A DNA stretch of 64,000 nucleotides from Paenibacillus turicensis (GCF_017873435.1 NZ_JAGGKG010000006.1:124001-188000); one strand, 5' to 3'; shown: positions 18,666 through 28,370, counted from the first letter of the stretch. A program made the numbers and translations. Notes: generated by a model not told the origin, from the sequence alone.

Positions 18666-19382
18666 ATGAACACAGTATTTAAGCTTACTTTAAAATCAGC
18701 ACTTCGTGATCCATATTTATTATTTTGGTCTATTTTATTACCGATTGGTGCTACCGCTGGCTTATCGCTATATATTCAAACACCTGCTTACACTCAGGTA
18801 ATTTTAACAGGCATGATGGCAGTCAGCATTTTATTTTATTGTTTAATGACCACCTCCTATACCGTATTAGGACATCGCCGTAGAGGGGTTTACAATTTAC
18901 TTCGTGTAACTCCAATGACGTTATTTAGCTATATTTTTAGTATCTCAAGTGCTTGGACACTCATTTCAGTAGCTTGTGGACTTATGTTAGTTGCGACTGG
19001 CGTGTATTGGCTTGGAATCCAATTATCTTTCCTCTCTATCCTCATGCTTGTTCCAATGATGATAATCGGTGCAATTGGATATGTATTTTTCAGCTTTTGT
19101 ATCTCAGCGATAAGTAAAACCGAGGGGAATATTAGTATAATTACAAATATTTTAACACTCCCACTTATGCTTTGTAGCAGCGCTTTTTATTCCTTAAATG
19201 GTGCCCCATTATGGATACAAAAAATAAGCCACTACAATCCATTCCAATGGTTTGTAAATGGCTTACGAAGTTCGTTATCTTTAGATTGGCAATCCTATTT
19301 TACGAGCTTGTTATTGTTGTGTCTCTGCTGTGTTGTCGCCTTAGTTCTTTCAATTATTACATTTAAATATAGAGAAAGTTAA
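18666..19382 (+). CDS. ABC-2 type transporter permease
   Basis: 238 residues with about six hydrophobic segments (for example FWSILLPIGATAGLSLYI, VILTGMMAVSILFYCLM, LLLLCLCCVVALVLSIITF). This is the integral membrane partner of the preceding ATPase. The cargo cannot be read from sequence; control by PadR suggests a small toxic molecule, as in other PadR/ABC-2 pairs. It ends 9 bp from the convergent ldh gene. Confidence 0.88.
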   Translation: MNTVFKLTLKSALRDPYLLFWSILLPIGATAGLSLYIQTPAYTQVILTGMMAVSILFYCLMTTSYTVLGHRRRGVYNLLRVTPMTLFSYIFSISSAWTLISVACGLMLVATGVYWLGIQLSFLSILMLVPMMIIGAIGYVFFSFCISAISKTEGNISIITNILTLPLMLCSSAFYSLNGAPLWIQKISHYNPFQWFVNGLRSSLSLDWQSYFTSLLLLCLCCVVALVLSIITFKYRES

Positions 19383-19391
19383 TTCCTTCAG

Positions 19392-20330
19392 TTAGGCAAT
19401 CCCTTTCTGAATTACTTTACAGGATTGTGATAACTTCATTTTTTCTTCTTCATTGAGGTGTAGTTCAATAATTTCTTTAATGCCGCCTTCACCTATAATT
19501 GCTGGCACACCTACACACACATTGTTCCACCCATATTCTCCATCTAAAATTGCCGATACCGCAATGATACGATGCTCGTCATTTAAGATGGAACGTGTAA
19601 TATAAGCAAGGGCATTCCCGATGCCAAATTGAGTGTTCCCTTTTTTCGTAAAAATCTCCCATCCTGCATCCTTCGTTTTTTGTGCAATCTCGTCTAAATT
19701 CACATGACTAAATCGATCTTTGTGCTGCTCGAGGATATGCAGGAGGGGCTTACCACCAATCGTCACATGAGACCAAGCAACAAACTGTGATTCTCCATGT
19801 TCTCCAAGTGCATAACCATGGACACTACGGGGATCAATTGAAAACAGTTCAGATAATAACGTTTTTAGGCGGGAGGTATCAATCGAAGTCCCCGTACCGA
19901 TAACACGATGACGAGGGAACCCAGATATCTCTTTTACAATATACGTCACAACATCAACAGGATTAGAGGCGACTACAAATATTCCGTCAAAACCACCTGA
20001 CATTATTTTTCGAACTAGATCTTCTGTGATCATTCTTGCATCCTCAAGCAAGTCCATACGTGTCTGACCTGGCTTTGGATTCGCACCGGCTGTAATAATG
20101 ACAACGTCCATATCACGGCAATCCTCTAGGCGACCTGCTGAAACTTTAGTTCTAGTAGAGGTAAAATCCATACAATGAGACAAATCTAATGCTTGTGCAA
20201 CGGCGCGTTCGTATGTGCGATCAATCATCATAATTTCATCACAAATCGCTTGATTAATCATGGCATAGGCACAACCTGCACCCACAATTCCCGCACCTAC
20301 AATGGCAACCTTTCTCGTCGTTTTCCCCAA
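19392..20330 (-). CDS. ldh: L-lactate dehydrogenase
   Basis: NAD-dependent pyruvate/lactate interconversion (known). About 312 residues: NAD motif GAGIVGAG (12-19), Arg91 in [17 protein letters not shown], substrate Arg154 with Asp151 in SIDTSR, and catalytic His178 in GEHGES. The start is TTG 20330, 6 nt after GGTGGAG, giving [13 protein letters not shown] longer reading from ATG 20420 would add 30 residues, but that stretch holds the promoter and has no ribosome site, so it is rejected. Confidence 0.92.
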   Translation of the reverse strand: MGKTTRKVAIVGAGIVGAGCAYAMINQAICDEIMMIDRTYERAVAQALDLSHCMDFTSTRTKVSAGRLEDCRDMDVVIITAGANPKPGQTRMDLLEDARMITEDLVRKIMSGGFDGIFVVASNPVDVVTYIVKEISGFPRHRVIGTGTSIDTSRLKTLLSELFSIDPRSVHGYALGEHGESQFVAWSHVTIGGKPLLHILEQHKDRFSHVNLDEIAQKTKDAGWEIFTKKGNTQFGIGNALAYITRSILNDEHRIIAVSAILDGEYGWNNVCVGVPAIIGEGGIKEIIELHLNEEEKMKLSQSCKVIQKGIA

Positions 20331-20390
20331 TGCTATCTCCACCTTCCATTTTTCAATCGTGAACTTAGCCCATCCATTAAATGTATCTTT

Positions 20391-20420
20391 ATTATAAGTA
20401 TATGTTAGATATTGTGTCAT
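20391..20420 (-). promoter_or_regulatory. SigA-type promoter for ldh
   Basis: Minus-strand ATGACA (20420-20415), 18-bp spacer, TATAAT (20396-20391), about 60 bp upstream of the TTG start. Confidence 0.6.
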
Positions 20421-20609
20421 CGACTTACAATTCCATATTTATTTTTATCATTTTCAATTTATAAATGCAATAAAAAATTCAAATAAGAACATTTCATGTT
20501 AGATTATATAACAATTAATTTATATACTTAAAATTATTTATGATTTTAAAGCTACCTGACGATGATAAATATAACTTGAATTTTTTACTACATCTTGGAG
20601 GTCATTCAC

Positions 20610-20987
20610 GTGACAACAAAACGTAAAGTACCTTTTCGCTATTCTATGACACCTCCTGTGCCTTGCAAGCTTCAAATAATAGGTATCAACGGAGCATTTG
20701 TAGCTAGTAAACCCGCGGACGTACAAATGATCGATATTAATAAGGCAGGCTGTCGTATTCATTCGGTCTTAGATTTAAAAGCTAACCTTTATCAAATTTT
20801 GGTCAACATACATATTGAATTAAATCATACCTCCTACATATTTAAAGGAGAGATTAAATGGCAAAAAGCTCTAGACAATGAAGCATTAAGTTATGGAATT
20901 GAATTTTTAATTTCTGAGGAGCTGCAGGAGAAAATCCAGATTGAGTTGCGGAAATTAGCGGCTGAACGCAAAATTGTGGTGCTGTAA
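20610..20987 (+). CDS. Small PilZ-like domain protein
   Basis: About 125 residues: basic N-terminus TTKRKVPFRYSM, then MIDINKAGCRIHS resembling the PilZ (D/N)xSxxG motif, and a beta-rich body ending FLISEELQEKIQIEL. The RxxxR part is imperfect, so cyclic-di-GMP binding is uncertain. Start is GTG 20610, 8 nt after GGAGG, giving MTTKRKVPF. It lies between ldh (divergent) and the T-box leader of proS. Confidence 0.7.
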   Translation: MTTKRKVPFRYSMTPPVPCKLQIIGINGAFVASKPADVQMIDINKAGCRIHSVLDLKANLYQILVNIHIELNHTSYIFKGEIKWQKALDNEALSYGIEFLISEELQEKIQIELRKLAAERKIVVL

Positions 20988-20988
20988 A

Positions 20989-20994
20989 TATAAT
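20989..20994 (+). promoter_or_regulatory. Candidate -10 box of the T-box/proS transcript
   Basis: TATAAT directly after the PilZ stop places the transcript start near 21001, where the outermost leader helix begins. No good -35 is seen. A second TATAAT at 21043-21048 with TGGACA 16 bp upstream is less likely because it lies inside a Stem I strand. Confidence 0.45.
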
Positions 20995-21000
20995 GAGGTA

Positions 21001-21274
21001 TGAGATGGGACACTTAGGTATGGACATTTATTGAAATTACGTTATAATCTTACACAACTATATTAGGAAAATGTATTATAACGTTAAGCCATACATTTTG
21101 TATCCCCATGCACAGAGAAGAAGCCCTTGGCTGAAAGGCTTCACATCGGAAGCAAAAGTGTCCTACTTAGCTAGCAGTGACAGTTAATAGTCACCGGTTC
21201 GTTCCGTTATCAACTTTAAGAACAAATGAGGGTGGTACCACGACACATTCGTCCCTTGACGAATGTGTCTTTTT
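21001..21274 (+). promoter_or_regulatory. T-box leader (proline) with terminator
   Basis: Conserved T-box AGGGTGGTACCACG at 21229-21242, followed by a perfect 12-bp terminator GACACATTCGTC (21242-21253)/GACGAATGTGTC (21258-21269) and T run. Upstream, ACGTTATAAT (21039-21048) pairs with ATTATAACGT (21075-21084) as a Stem I helix. The sequence TTAAG-CCA-TAC just 3' of it places a Pro codon CCA (21089-21091) where the specifier is expected. ATGGG (21005-21009)/CCCAT (21105-21109) could close the base. The distal part of Stem I is only about 26 nt, shorter than usual. Uncharged tRNA-Pro should allow read-through into proS. Confidence 0.88.
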
Positions 21275-21328
21275 GTTTTTATTTTCAACCTTCACAAAAT
21301 TAACAAGAAAATTTAGGAGGAATCCAAA

Positions 21329-23047
21329 ATGAAACAACGCCATTTCGTTATGCCAACCCTAAGAGAGACGCCGACAGAAGCAGAAACAGCAAGCCACCAG
21401 CTTTTGCTTAGAGCTGGCTTCATTAGAGGGCTAGCAGCAGGGGTTTATAGTTACCTGCCACTAGCTTATCGGGTTTTAAACAACATCATTACGATCATAA
21501 CTAAAGAGCTAGATAAAGTAGGTGCACAACAAACACTGATGCCTGTAATGCAACCTACAGACCTATTCCACAACTCAGGCAGATATTCTGTATATGGCTC
21601 AGAATTAATTACCTTCAAAGATCGACATGAACGTGATTTTACATTAGGTCCAACACATGAAGAAGTGATAACTACTTTAATTCAAAATGAATTTAGCTCC
21701 TATCGTCAGTTCCCTTTTACGATATATCAAATTGGTAATAAATATAGAGATGAAAAAAGACCTCGCTCAGGTCTTCTACGTGTGCGTGAATTCATCATGA
21801 TGGATGCTTATTCGTTCCACACAGAATGGGAGAGCTTAAATACATTTTATGAGCAAATCCATCAGGCCTATAATAACATTTTTAATCGCTGTGGTTTAAA
21901 TTTTCGTAGCGTGGAGGCAGACGCTGGGGCAATGGGTGGAGAAGGTGGCTCGCATGAATTTATGGCATTGTCTCCAGTTGGAGAGGATATCATTGCAATA
22001 AGTGAGGATGGTACATTTGCATCCAATATCGAAAAGGCAGAGGTCAGGCTTGGATCAGAGCACAAACCGCCAATACATGACCCTAATCTTAACATTGAAA
22101 AGTTCCATACCCCTTCTCTACATTCGATTACACAACTAACCGAAGCTCTAGATGAACCTGCCTCTAGCTTTATTAAAACGTTAATTTACGTTGCAGATGA
22201 TAAACCAGTTGCTGTGTTAATCCGTGGGGATCGAGAGGTAAATGAGATTAAGGTACAAAATTCACTTTGCTGCACTTCATTGCTGCTAGCAGATGAAAAC
22301 ATCGTAAAGGAGGTTACAGGTGCACCTGTTGGCTTTGCAGGTCCAGTTGGATTAAGCATCCCACTGCTAGTTGATCAAGAAATTTTGACTATGTCCAATG
22401 CAATCACGGGTGCAAATGAATGTGATTACCATCTTCGATATGTTAAGCCAGGTATAGACTTTGTGGTTCAGCAGATTGGGGATTTTCGTAATGTTGTACA
22501 AGGCGACCTTAGCCCACATTCGGATAGTAAATTAAGGTTAGAGCGAGGAATTGAAATTGGGCACATTTTTAAATTAGGGGATAAATACAGTAAGGCTTTT
22601 GACGCAACTGTTATGGATGCAGAGGGACAGAGGAAGCATCTTATTATGGGATGTTACGGCATTGGTGTATCTCGACTAATCGCTGCCATTGTTGAACAAG
22701 CCCATGATGAGCATGGTATCATTTGGCCCGCTGCTATCGCTCCATTTCAAATTCATATCATCCCTATCTCTATTAAAGATGAAGCACAAATGAAAGTGGC
22801 TGAGCAGCTTTATGACCAGCTACAGGTGAGAGGGATTGAAACGTTATTAGACGATCGAGATGAACGTCCAGGCATTAAATTCAAGGATGCAGATTTAATT
22901 GGTATTCCTGTGCAAGTCATTGTTGGCAAAGGGATTACAAATGAAGTTGCATATGTTGAGGTCAAAGAGCGAAGTAGCCATATTAAACATAATATTTCGC
23001 TAGATCAAGCAATAGATTATGCTACAAGCTTGTTAAAAAAATCGTAG
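21329..23047 (+). CDS. proS: Prolyl-tRNA synthetase (T-box controlled)
   Basis: Class II synthetase charging tRNA-Pro (known). 572 residues: motif 2 region NKYRDEKRPRSGLLRVREF, an inserted YbaK-like editing domain (about 230-385, with SFIKTLIY and GDREVNEIKV), motif 3 GCYGIGVSRLIAA, and a C-terminal anticodon-binding domain (IHIIPI...). The bacterial-type length and editing domain are intact. ATG follows TTAGGAGG. A separate YbaK-type deacylase gene lies 8.4 kb downstream. It may be a second proS in the genome, but this cannot be told from the window. Confidence 0.95.
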   Translation: MKQRHFVMPTLRETPTEAETASHQLLLRAGFIRGLAAGVYSYLPLAYRVLNNIITIITKELDKVGAQQTLMPVMQPTDLFHNSGRYSVYGSELITFKDRHERDFTLGPTHEEVITTLIQNEFSSYRQFPFTIYQIGNKYRDEKRPRSGLLRVREFIMMDAYSFHTEWESLNTFYEQIHQAYNNIFNRCGLNFRSVEADAGAMGGEGGSHEFMALSPVGEDIIAISEDGTFASNIEKAEVRLGSEHKPPIHDPNLNIEKFHTPSLHSITQLTEALDEPASSFIKTLIYVADDKPVAVLIRGDREVNEIKVQNSLCCTSLLLADENIVKEVTGAPVGFAGPVGLSIPLLVDQEILTMSNAITGANECDYHLRYVKPGIDFVVQQIGDFRNVVQGDLSPHSDSKLRLERGIEIGHIFKLGDKYSKAFDATVMDAEGQRKHLIMGCYGIGVSRLIAAIVEQAHDEHGIIWPAAIAPFQIHIIPISIKDEAQMKVAEQLYDQLQVRGIETLLDDRDERPGIKFKDADLIGIPVQVIVGKGITNEVAYVEVKERSSHIKHNISLDQAIDYATSLLKKS

Positions 23048-23094
23048 ATATAGTAACAGATCAAAAACAAAGTAAATTAAGTATTCTGAGAAAG

Positions 23095-23178
23095 AAGGAA
23101 GTAATCCGCTCCTAGTTTATGTACTGGAACCAGTGTACTAGAATCAGTAGAATAAACTCTACGGTTGGTTACTTCCTT
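23095..23178. terminator. Long bidirectional hairpin between proS and a convergent gene
   Basis: AAGGAAGTAA (23095-23104) pairs with TTACTTCCTT (23169-23178). Inside it are AGTTTAT/ATAAACT and ACTGGAACCAGT, so the 84-nt unit can fold into one long branched stem. A and T runs flank it on either side, suiting both convergent genes. Confidence 0.75.
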
Positions 23179-23182
23179 TTTA

Positions 23183-24073
23183 TTACCTTTCAACTATTTT
23201 GACACCTTCAAATAAGGTTGCCATATATAAATTTTTGCCGTCATAATCGATATCTGTTACATGGGAGCCTAAGGAAACCGATACCAAGTTTGGTTTTTTC
23301 CCTCCCCAATATACAATCTTATATAAGCCACGATCTGTACACACATACAATTGATCCCCAGACGGGACAATCGCAAAAATAAAAATATCATCAAAATGAA
23401 ACCGATCGCAGTTTCCCTCCAAATCAACAACTACAAGCTCACCTTTATCTGTTGTTCCAAGTACATGGTTTTTACTAGTCGCAACACTAGTCACTGCATA
23501 ACCAAAATCACAATCTAGCCATCTACGTGTATAACGATTGTATAGGGATAAGCCTTTTCCAAGCGCCATCACAATATATTTTCGTAGAAATAAAAAATCG
23601 TACAAGACGGAGGAGGTACGAATAATCATCTCCCAATTCCCCTGATGTCCCTGCCCCTCTGCCCCATGTATAGATGTATGTTGGCCTACTAACATATCCT
23701 CTGGCCCATAGGCTTCCTCTGCTAAATCTAACCGCCACAACCCACAAGAAGTGGCAGCTAACATGCCGCCTTCTCGAATCCGAAATTGATGACAATCTAA
23801 TACTAATCCTTTAAAAATCCATTCCCCATTTTTCCACATATATAATCCTTCATTGGTAGAAGCAAATAATTGATCACGCTCCACATGAAGACGGTTAATC
23901 AAAGTCCCTTCAGGTAACCCCTCCATCATCGGCTCCCAGTCTGAGTGAATCGTGCGTTTTACTAAACCTCTACCTAATGGGGCAGCTACAAGTGTATGAT
24001 TATTTATTAATTTAATAGAGGAAAAATTCAATATTTCAGAACCAGAACCATCACGATTTCTTGAGTCTTTCAT
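23183..24073 (-). CDS. Fur-controlled beta-propeller-like protein
   Basis: 296 residues of unknown function, no signal peptide. It has recurring strands of the type LFASTNEGLYMWKNGEW, MLAATSCGLWRL, KGLSLYNRYTRRW, VLGTTDKGELVVV, LYVCTDRGLYKI, LYMATLFEGVKIV, about one per 40-45 residues. This is typical of a six-bladed regulator-propeller or sensor fold (inference). The ATG follows GGGGAT. A perfect Fur-type box lies between its -35 and -10, so it should be made under iron limitation. Nothing in the neighbourhood is an iron gene. Confidence 0.75.
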   Translation of the reverse strand: MKDSRNRDGSGSEILNFSSIKLINNHTLVAAPLGRGLVKRTIHSDWEPMMEGLPEGTLINRLHVERDQLFASTNEGLYMWKNGEWIFKGLVLDCHQFRIREGGMLAATSCGLWRLDLAEEAYGPEDMLVGQHTSIHGAEGQGHQGNWEMIIRTSSVLYDFLFLRKYIVMALGKGLSLYNRYTRRWLDCDFGYAVTSVATSKNHVLGTTDKGELVVVDLEGNCDRFHFDDIFIFAIVPSGDQLYVCTDRGLYKIVYWGGKKPNLVSVSLGSHVTDIDYDGKNLYMATLFEGVKIVER

Positions 24074-24107
24074 TTTATCCCCATCCTATCTCCCAATGAT
24101 TAGTACT

Positions 24108-24137
24108 ATCTTAATTGATAATAATTATCATTGTCAA
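24108..24137 (-). promoter_or_regulatory. Promoter with embedded Fur box
   Basis: Minus-strand TTGACA (24137-24132) and TAAGAT (24113-24108), 18 bp apart. Between and overlapping them is TGATAATAATTATCA (24116-24130), a perfect 7-1-7 inverted repeat matching the Bacillus Fur box, within GATAATAATTATCATTGTC. Confidence 0.85.
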
Positions 24138-24248
24138 TTAGATTATCAAACATAAAATTTACTGTATAAAACTGTAACCTCCTTTTGCCACGTGCATACA
24201 TTGTTATGTAGACACATACCTAACCATTTCTAAGGAGGAAATAATGAT

Positions 24249-24557
24249 ATGACACACACAGTTCGACCTGGTGAGTCCTTATATTCGATTGGTCAATACT
24301 ATAATGTGAATTGGATGGAAATCGCTAGAGCTAATGGCATTACTGCACCTTACACCATTTATGTAGGCCAGGTTCTAACCATTCCTATGTCCACACCGAT
24401 GCCAATGCCAGTGCAGCAACATGTTGTACAGCAAGGTGAAACATTAAGCAGCATTGCTGCGCAATATGGCACAACATGGCAAGCTATCGCTCAGTTAAAC
24501 AACATTAAAAACCCTAATGTCATTTTCCCTGGCATGGTACTAAAGATTCCAAGCTAA
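24249..24557 (+). CDS. Two-LysM-domain protein
   Basis: 102 residues made almost entirely of two LysM modules (HTVRPGESLYSIGQYYNVNW...VLTIP and HVVQQGETLSSIAAQYGTTW...VLKIP) joined by a Met/Pro linker TPMPMPVQQ. LysM binds N-acetylglucosamine in peptidoglycan. There is no signal peptide, which in spore formers suits spore-coat or cortex-associated LysM proteins such as SafA (inference). AAGGAGG lies 10 nt upstream of the ATG. Confidence 0.9.
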   Translation: MTHTVRPGESLYSIGQYYNVNWMEIARANGITAPYTIYVGQVLTIPMSTPMPMPVQQHVVQQGETLSSIAAQYGTTWQAIAQLNNIKNPNVIFPGMVLKIPS

Positions 24558-24756
24558 TTAAAATCATTGGATATAGCGGGAAATTTCGAGTTGCACTAGG
24601 CAAAGATTGAGCAGGAATAAAAGCAATTTTTAAGGAGATCAAAAGGTGTTATACCCTATGACCTCCTTTTTATATTGGTTATAATTGGACAACTCAGCAC
24701 TTCACGATGTACTATTTATTTTATTAAGTTAAGAAATGATTATGGAGGGTGATCCC

Positions 24757-26451
24757 ATGAAATTCAGTGAATATGCTTATGAACGTCCAAATGTAGAGCT
24801 ACTAAAGGAAAAATTCAACGCTTTATTTGAAGAGATGAATCAGGCGGACACATTTGAAAAACAAAAAAAGGTAGCTGAAGACCTTAATGAGCTACGTATG
24901 GAATTTAATAATTCGCAAACGCTCGTGAGCATACGCCATTCCATCAATACAGAAGATGAATTTTATAAGGCTGAAAAAGATTATATGGATGAAAATGATC
25001 CCATCATTCAAGAGTATTTCTCAAAATTTTATAAGGTGATGGTGGATTCACCATTTAGAGAAGGTCTTGAGGAAGCTTGGGGCAAACAATTTTTTAACAT
25101 CGCTGAGAAGATGCTTCGTACCTTTAGTCCTGAAATTATTGAGGAGTTACAGCTTGAAAATAAACTTTGTACACAATATTCCCAGCTTATTGCTTCTGCA
25201 AAAATTCCATTTGAAGGTGAAGAGCGGAATTTATCCCAGCTGACCCCTTTCCAGTTGTCTACAGATCGTGACATGCGTAAGCGGGCTTCTGAAGCCAGAT
25301 TTCATTTCATGGCACAACACGAGGATGAGCTAGATCGCATTTATGATGAGCTAGTGGGGGTACGTACACGTATTGCACACAAGCTTGGTTATCCTAGCTT
25401 TGTAGAATTAGGTTATGATCGAATGCTAAGAACAGATTATAACGCGGAGATGGTTGCTAATTTCCGAAGACAGGTCGTCGAGGAAATTGTTCCTGTATGC
25501 CAAAGCTTGAAAAAACGTCAAGCGAAACGTCTGCAAATGGACACACTAAAACATTTTGATGATGACTTTAAATATACGACGGGGAATGCAACTCCAAAAG
25601 GAACACCAGAACAAATTATCGCCAATGGGGCAAAAATGTATAAAGAAATGTCACCTGAAACTGATAAGTTTTTCAGCTTTATGCAGCAAAATGAATTAAT
25701 GGACTTAGTTAGTAAAAAGGGCAAGCAAGCTGGCGGCTATTGTACATATTTATTTAAGCAAAAAGTGCCATTTATTTTTTCTAATTTTAATGGAACTTAT
25801 GAGGATGTAGACGTATTAACTCATGAGGTAGGTCATGCCTTTCAAGTGTATCAAACTGTCTCACTACCTGTACCTGAATATGCATTTCCAACCTCAGATG
25901 CTGCGGAAATTCATTCAATGAGTATGGAGTTTTTTGCATGGCCTTGGATGGAGTTATTTTTTGAGGAGGATGCGGATAAATACCGTTTCAGTCACTTAGC
26001 AGGCGCACTTGAATTTATTCCTTATGGTGTATTGGTTGATGAGTTTCAGCACGTCGTTTATAGCCATCCCGAAGCTACCCCAGCAGAGCGCAAGCAATAT
26101 TGGCGTGAACTAGAACAAAAATATTTGCCTCATCGTGACTATGATGGACTAACTTATCTAGAGCAAGGTGGATTCTGGCAAAAGCAAAGCCATATTTATA
26201 CCACACCATTTTATTACATTGATTACACCTTAGCACAATTATGCGCACTCCAATTTTGGAAAAAATCAAAGGAAAACTTTGAGCAAGCGTGGCAAGACTA
26301 TTATAATTTATGTAAAGCTGGCGGTAGCTTGTCTTTCTTGAACTTGGTGGAGCTCGCAGGCCTTCAATCTCCATTTGAGGATGGTACAATTCACAACGTA
26401 ATTAAGGATATTACGAACTGGTTAAATGCGATTGACGATCAAGCTTTATAA
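24757..26451 (+). CDS. pepF: Oligoendopeptidase F-type M3 metallopeptidase
   Basis: 564 residues, cytosolic zinc peptidase cutting short peptides. The gluzincin motif HEVGH (356-360) sits in LTHEVGHAFQVYQ; the third ligand Glu (about 384) is in SDAAEIHSMSME. Length and all-helical makeup fit the PepF/M3B group. ATG 24757 follows GGAGGGTGATCCC; an in-frame start at 24736 lies upstream of that site and is rejected. Single-gene unit ending in a shared terminator. Confidence 0.93.
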   Translation: MKFSEYAYERPNVELLKEKFNALFEEMNQADTFEKQKKVAEDLNELRMEFNNSQTLVSIRHSINTEDEFYKAEKDYMDENDPIIQEYFSKFYKVMVDSPFREGLEEAWGKQFFNIAEKMLRTFSPEIIEELQLENKLCTQYSQLIASAKIPFEGEERNLSQLTPFQLSTDRDMRKRASEARFHFMAQHEDELDRIYDELVGVRTRIAHKLGYPSFVELGYDRMLRTDYNAEMVANFRRQVVEEIVPVCQSLKKRQAKRLQMDTLKHFDDDFKYTTGNATPKGTPEQIIANGAKMYKEMSPETDKFFSFMQQNELMDLVSKKGKQAGGYCTYLFKQKVPFIFSNFNGTYEDVDVLTHEVGHAFQVYQTVSLPVPEYAFPTSDAAEIHSMSMEFFAWPWMELFFEEDADKYRFSHLAGALEFIPYGVLVDEFQHVVYSHPEATPAERKQYWRELEQKYLPHRDYDGLTYLEQGGFWQKQSHIYTTPFYYIDYTLAQLCALQFWKKSKENFEQAWQDYYNLCKAGGSLSFLNLVELAGLQSPFEDGTIHNVIKDITNWLNAIDDQAL

Positions 26452-26471
26452 TCTATATCTTTTAAAAAGAC

Positions 26472-26496
26472 GTGGAACTTGTATAAGTTTCCACGC
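26472..26496. terminator. Bidirectional terminator
   Basis: CGTGGAAC and GTTTCCACG pair with a one-base bulge between A-rich and T-rich flanks, between pepF and the convergent small membrane protein gene. Confidence 0.75.
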
Positions 26497-26542
26497 CTTT
26501 TTAGGTTCAATATTAAGTTAACCGATTGGAGTAAAGTGCTGT

Positions 26543-26998
26543 TTATTTTGCCATATTTGCAGCTACTCGTGCTTGGTCAAATTCCTTAGAAAGCTCTTCC
26601 TTTGTTTTTCCTTTGCTGACATTCAAATGATAATAAATATAATAATCCTTTACTTTATCTAAATAAGCTTCATTTTCCTTTTCCCACTTATAGTAGGATA
26701 ACATGGCAATTTGCCCTACATCATTGAGCTCTAACTCATGAGGTTTTTTAGTATCTAGTGTTTCCTTCATTTCTGCTGTAAATGTCCCTGGAATCACTGG
26801 AGTAGTAGAATCCACAAATTTATTTTGGTTTATGTATACAAATACAAGTCCAGATAATAAGGCAACAGATATAAAAATATGTAGAATTGACTTCTTAAGA
26901 CTTCCTTTTTTGAAATACAAATAATTAAAAAACATCATCATTCCAATTAAAAAATAAACACCAAGCACACCTGCAATAATATTAATTGTATTCTCCAA
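26543..26998 (-). CDS. Small membrane protein of unknown function
   Basis: 151 residues with two transmembrane helices near the N-terminus (IIAGVLGVYFLIGMMMFF and ILHIFISVALLSGLVFVYI), then a charged soluble domain (about 60-151) with many Lys/Glu/Tyr. I do not recognise the family. The start is TTG 26998, with GGGAG 10 nt upstream; no in-frame ATG is nearby. It is convergent to pepF. Confidence 0.7.
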   Translation of the reverse strand: MENTINIIAGVLGVYFLIGMMMFFNYLYFKKGSLKKSILHIFISVALLSGLVFVYINQNKFVDSTTPVIPGTFTAEMKETLDTKKPHELELNDVGQIAMLSYYKWEKENEAYLDKVKDYYIYYHLNVSKGKTKEELSKEFDQARVAANMAK

Positions 26999-27177
26999 CC
27001 TTTTCCATCTCCCTATTTCATTTTACTCATTTTTTATATATGAAAACAGACTAGTCTAGTATAACGATTCAAAAAAGCCATAATCTATCAGTCTAAAGTA
27101 CCCTTTTGATTCCAATTAAAGACATTCATCTATTTTCAAATTAAACTATTTTATTATAGTTGTATGGAGGGAAACAC

Positions 27178-28278
27178 ATGAAGCTTCAACCATTTTACAA
27201 TGAATATATAAATTTAAAGTTTTATAGAGGGATTAAGCGAGTACCTTTGACAGCATTGACGGAATTTGAGTTTGGTGAATTAGAGGACGGAGAAACTGTT
27301 TTATTTTTCAAAAAACATCCCGAACAACCCTTCGTGAACTGGACCTATGATTTACAGCCTCCTGATCCAAATTACAGCACAAATCCCCATTTGAAGCCTG
27401 TACTTGCTAATGCCTTTAATCAGCTTGACGTTTATGATGAGCAAACTTTATTTTATTTGTTATTTACGATAAACAGCACCACATCTATTAGTAATATTAA
27501 TGGATATAACAAGATGAATGATTTTATGAAAAACTTTGCATTTTTACAGCTTACCCATGTGACTAAACTAACTGCTTTATCAATAGAGCAACAACAGCAA
27601 TTAAGAGATTTCTTTTGGTTTTTTTATTTGTACGCACACCCTGTTAATGAGGAAACGTTGTATTCCTGCTCCTTTCAAGGGTTGGACGGCTCTCATCTTG
27701 TGCATACGAAATCAACAATTTCTTTAAAATCTTATTTTGCAGAATATCATGACTATTATAAAAATAATCTCCTTCAATACAATGAAAAGATTGGCATTTC
27801 AGAAGAAGAAATTGAGGCATGTAAAAATCTTAGTCTCGCTTTGCTTCAAGCTATTGAGGGAAATTCAGGCCCACTGTATTTACCTCATGGTGATGGATTA
27901 GAGGATATAATTGCTCTGATTAATGATGTGAATTTGATGTTAGACATGTATAACAGTAATAAGGATCAGCTTTGGTCTATCATTAAGTCATTTCTTCATA
28001 GAAATGATACTTCTCCTTATGCTCAATTTTGCTTTGATGTGTTGCTTCAGAATATCGTTTGTTACATATTTTATTTTGAGCTTGAGGCATGTGAAGAGAT
28101 GGTAAAGTCGTTGCAAAATGAACCTTCATCGTGTGGGAAAATTGTAAATAAAATGTTTGGGGATACAATTTTTATGCAAAGGATCTTGTGGATACATCAG
28201 ATTGATATTATGCAATATGAGCATATTATTGCTTATTTTAACGAAGAGAATCGTAGCTATTATTTAGCTCAAAGTTAA
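27178..28278 (+). CDS. Hypothetical protein, 366 residues
   Basis: No recognised domain. A soluble, aromatic-rich, mostly helical protein (MKLQPFYNEYINLKFYRG...; many Tyr/Phe and Leu), no signal peptide or membrane segment. ATG 27178 is 6 nt from GGAGGG. It stands alone, downstream of a divergent small membrane gene and just before the tRNA-Arg repeat region. Base composition is slightly more AT-rich than the housekeeping genes. Confidence 0.7.
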   Translation: MKLQPFYNEYINLKFYRGIKRVPLTALTEFEFGELEDGETVLFFKKHPEQPFVNWTYDLQPPDPNYSTNPHLKPVLANAFNQLDVYDEQTLFYLLFTINSTTSISNINGYNKMNDFMKNFAFLQLTHVTKLTALSIEQQQQLRDFFWFFYLYAHPVNEETLYSCSFQGLDGSHLVHTKSTISLKSYFAEYHDYYKNNLLQYNEKIGISEEEIEACKNLSLALLQAIEGNSGPLYLPHGDGLEDIIALINDVNLMLDMYNSNKDQLWSIIKSFLHRNDTSPYAQFCFDVLLQNIVCYIFYFELEACEEMVKSLQNEPSSCGKIVNKMFGDTIFMQRILWIHQIDIMQYEHIIAYFNEENRSYYLAQS

Positions 28279-28370
28279 ATAGGGGGATAGCATTTATGCT
28301 CCGACGAACGAGGGGGTTCATCATCCCTGCTGGAATACGACAAAGACTCTCCTGACGGAGAGTCTTTTTA

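Noticed and set aside
20331-20420. 30-residue N-terminal extension of lactate dehydrogenase
   Set aside because: The stretch holds the promoter, has no ribosome site, and the TTG at 20330 has an ideal one.
21043-21048. TATAAT as the promoter of the proS transcript
   Set aside because: It forms one strand of the Stem I helix with 21075-21084, so the transcript should start upstream.
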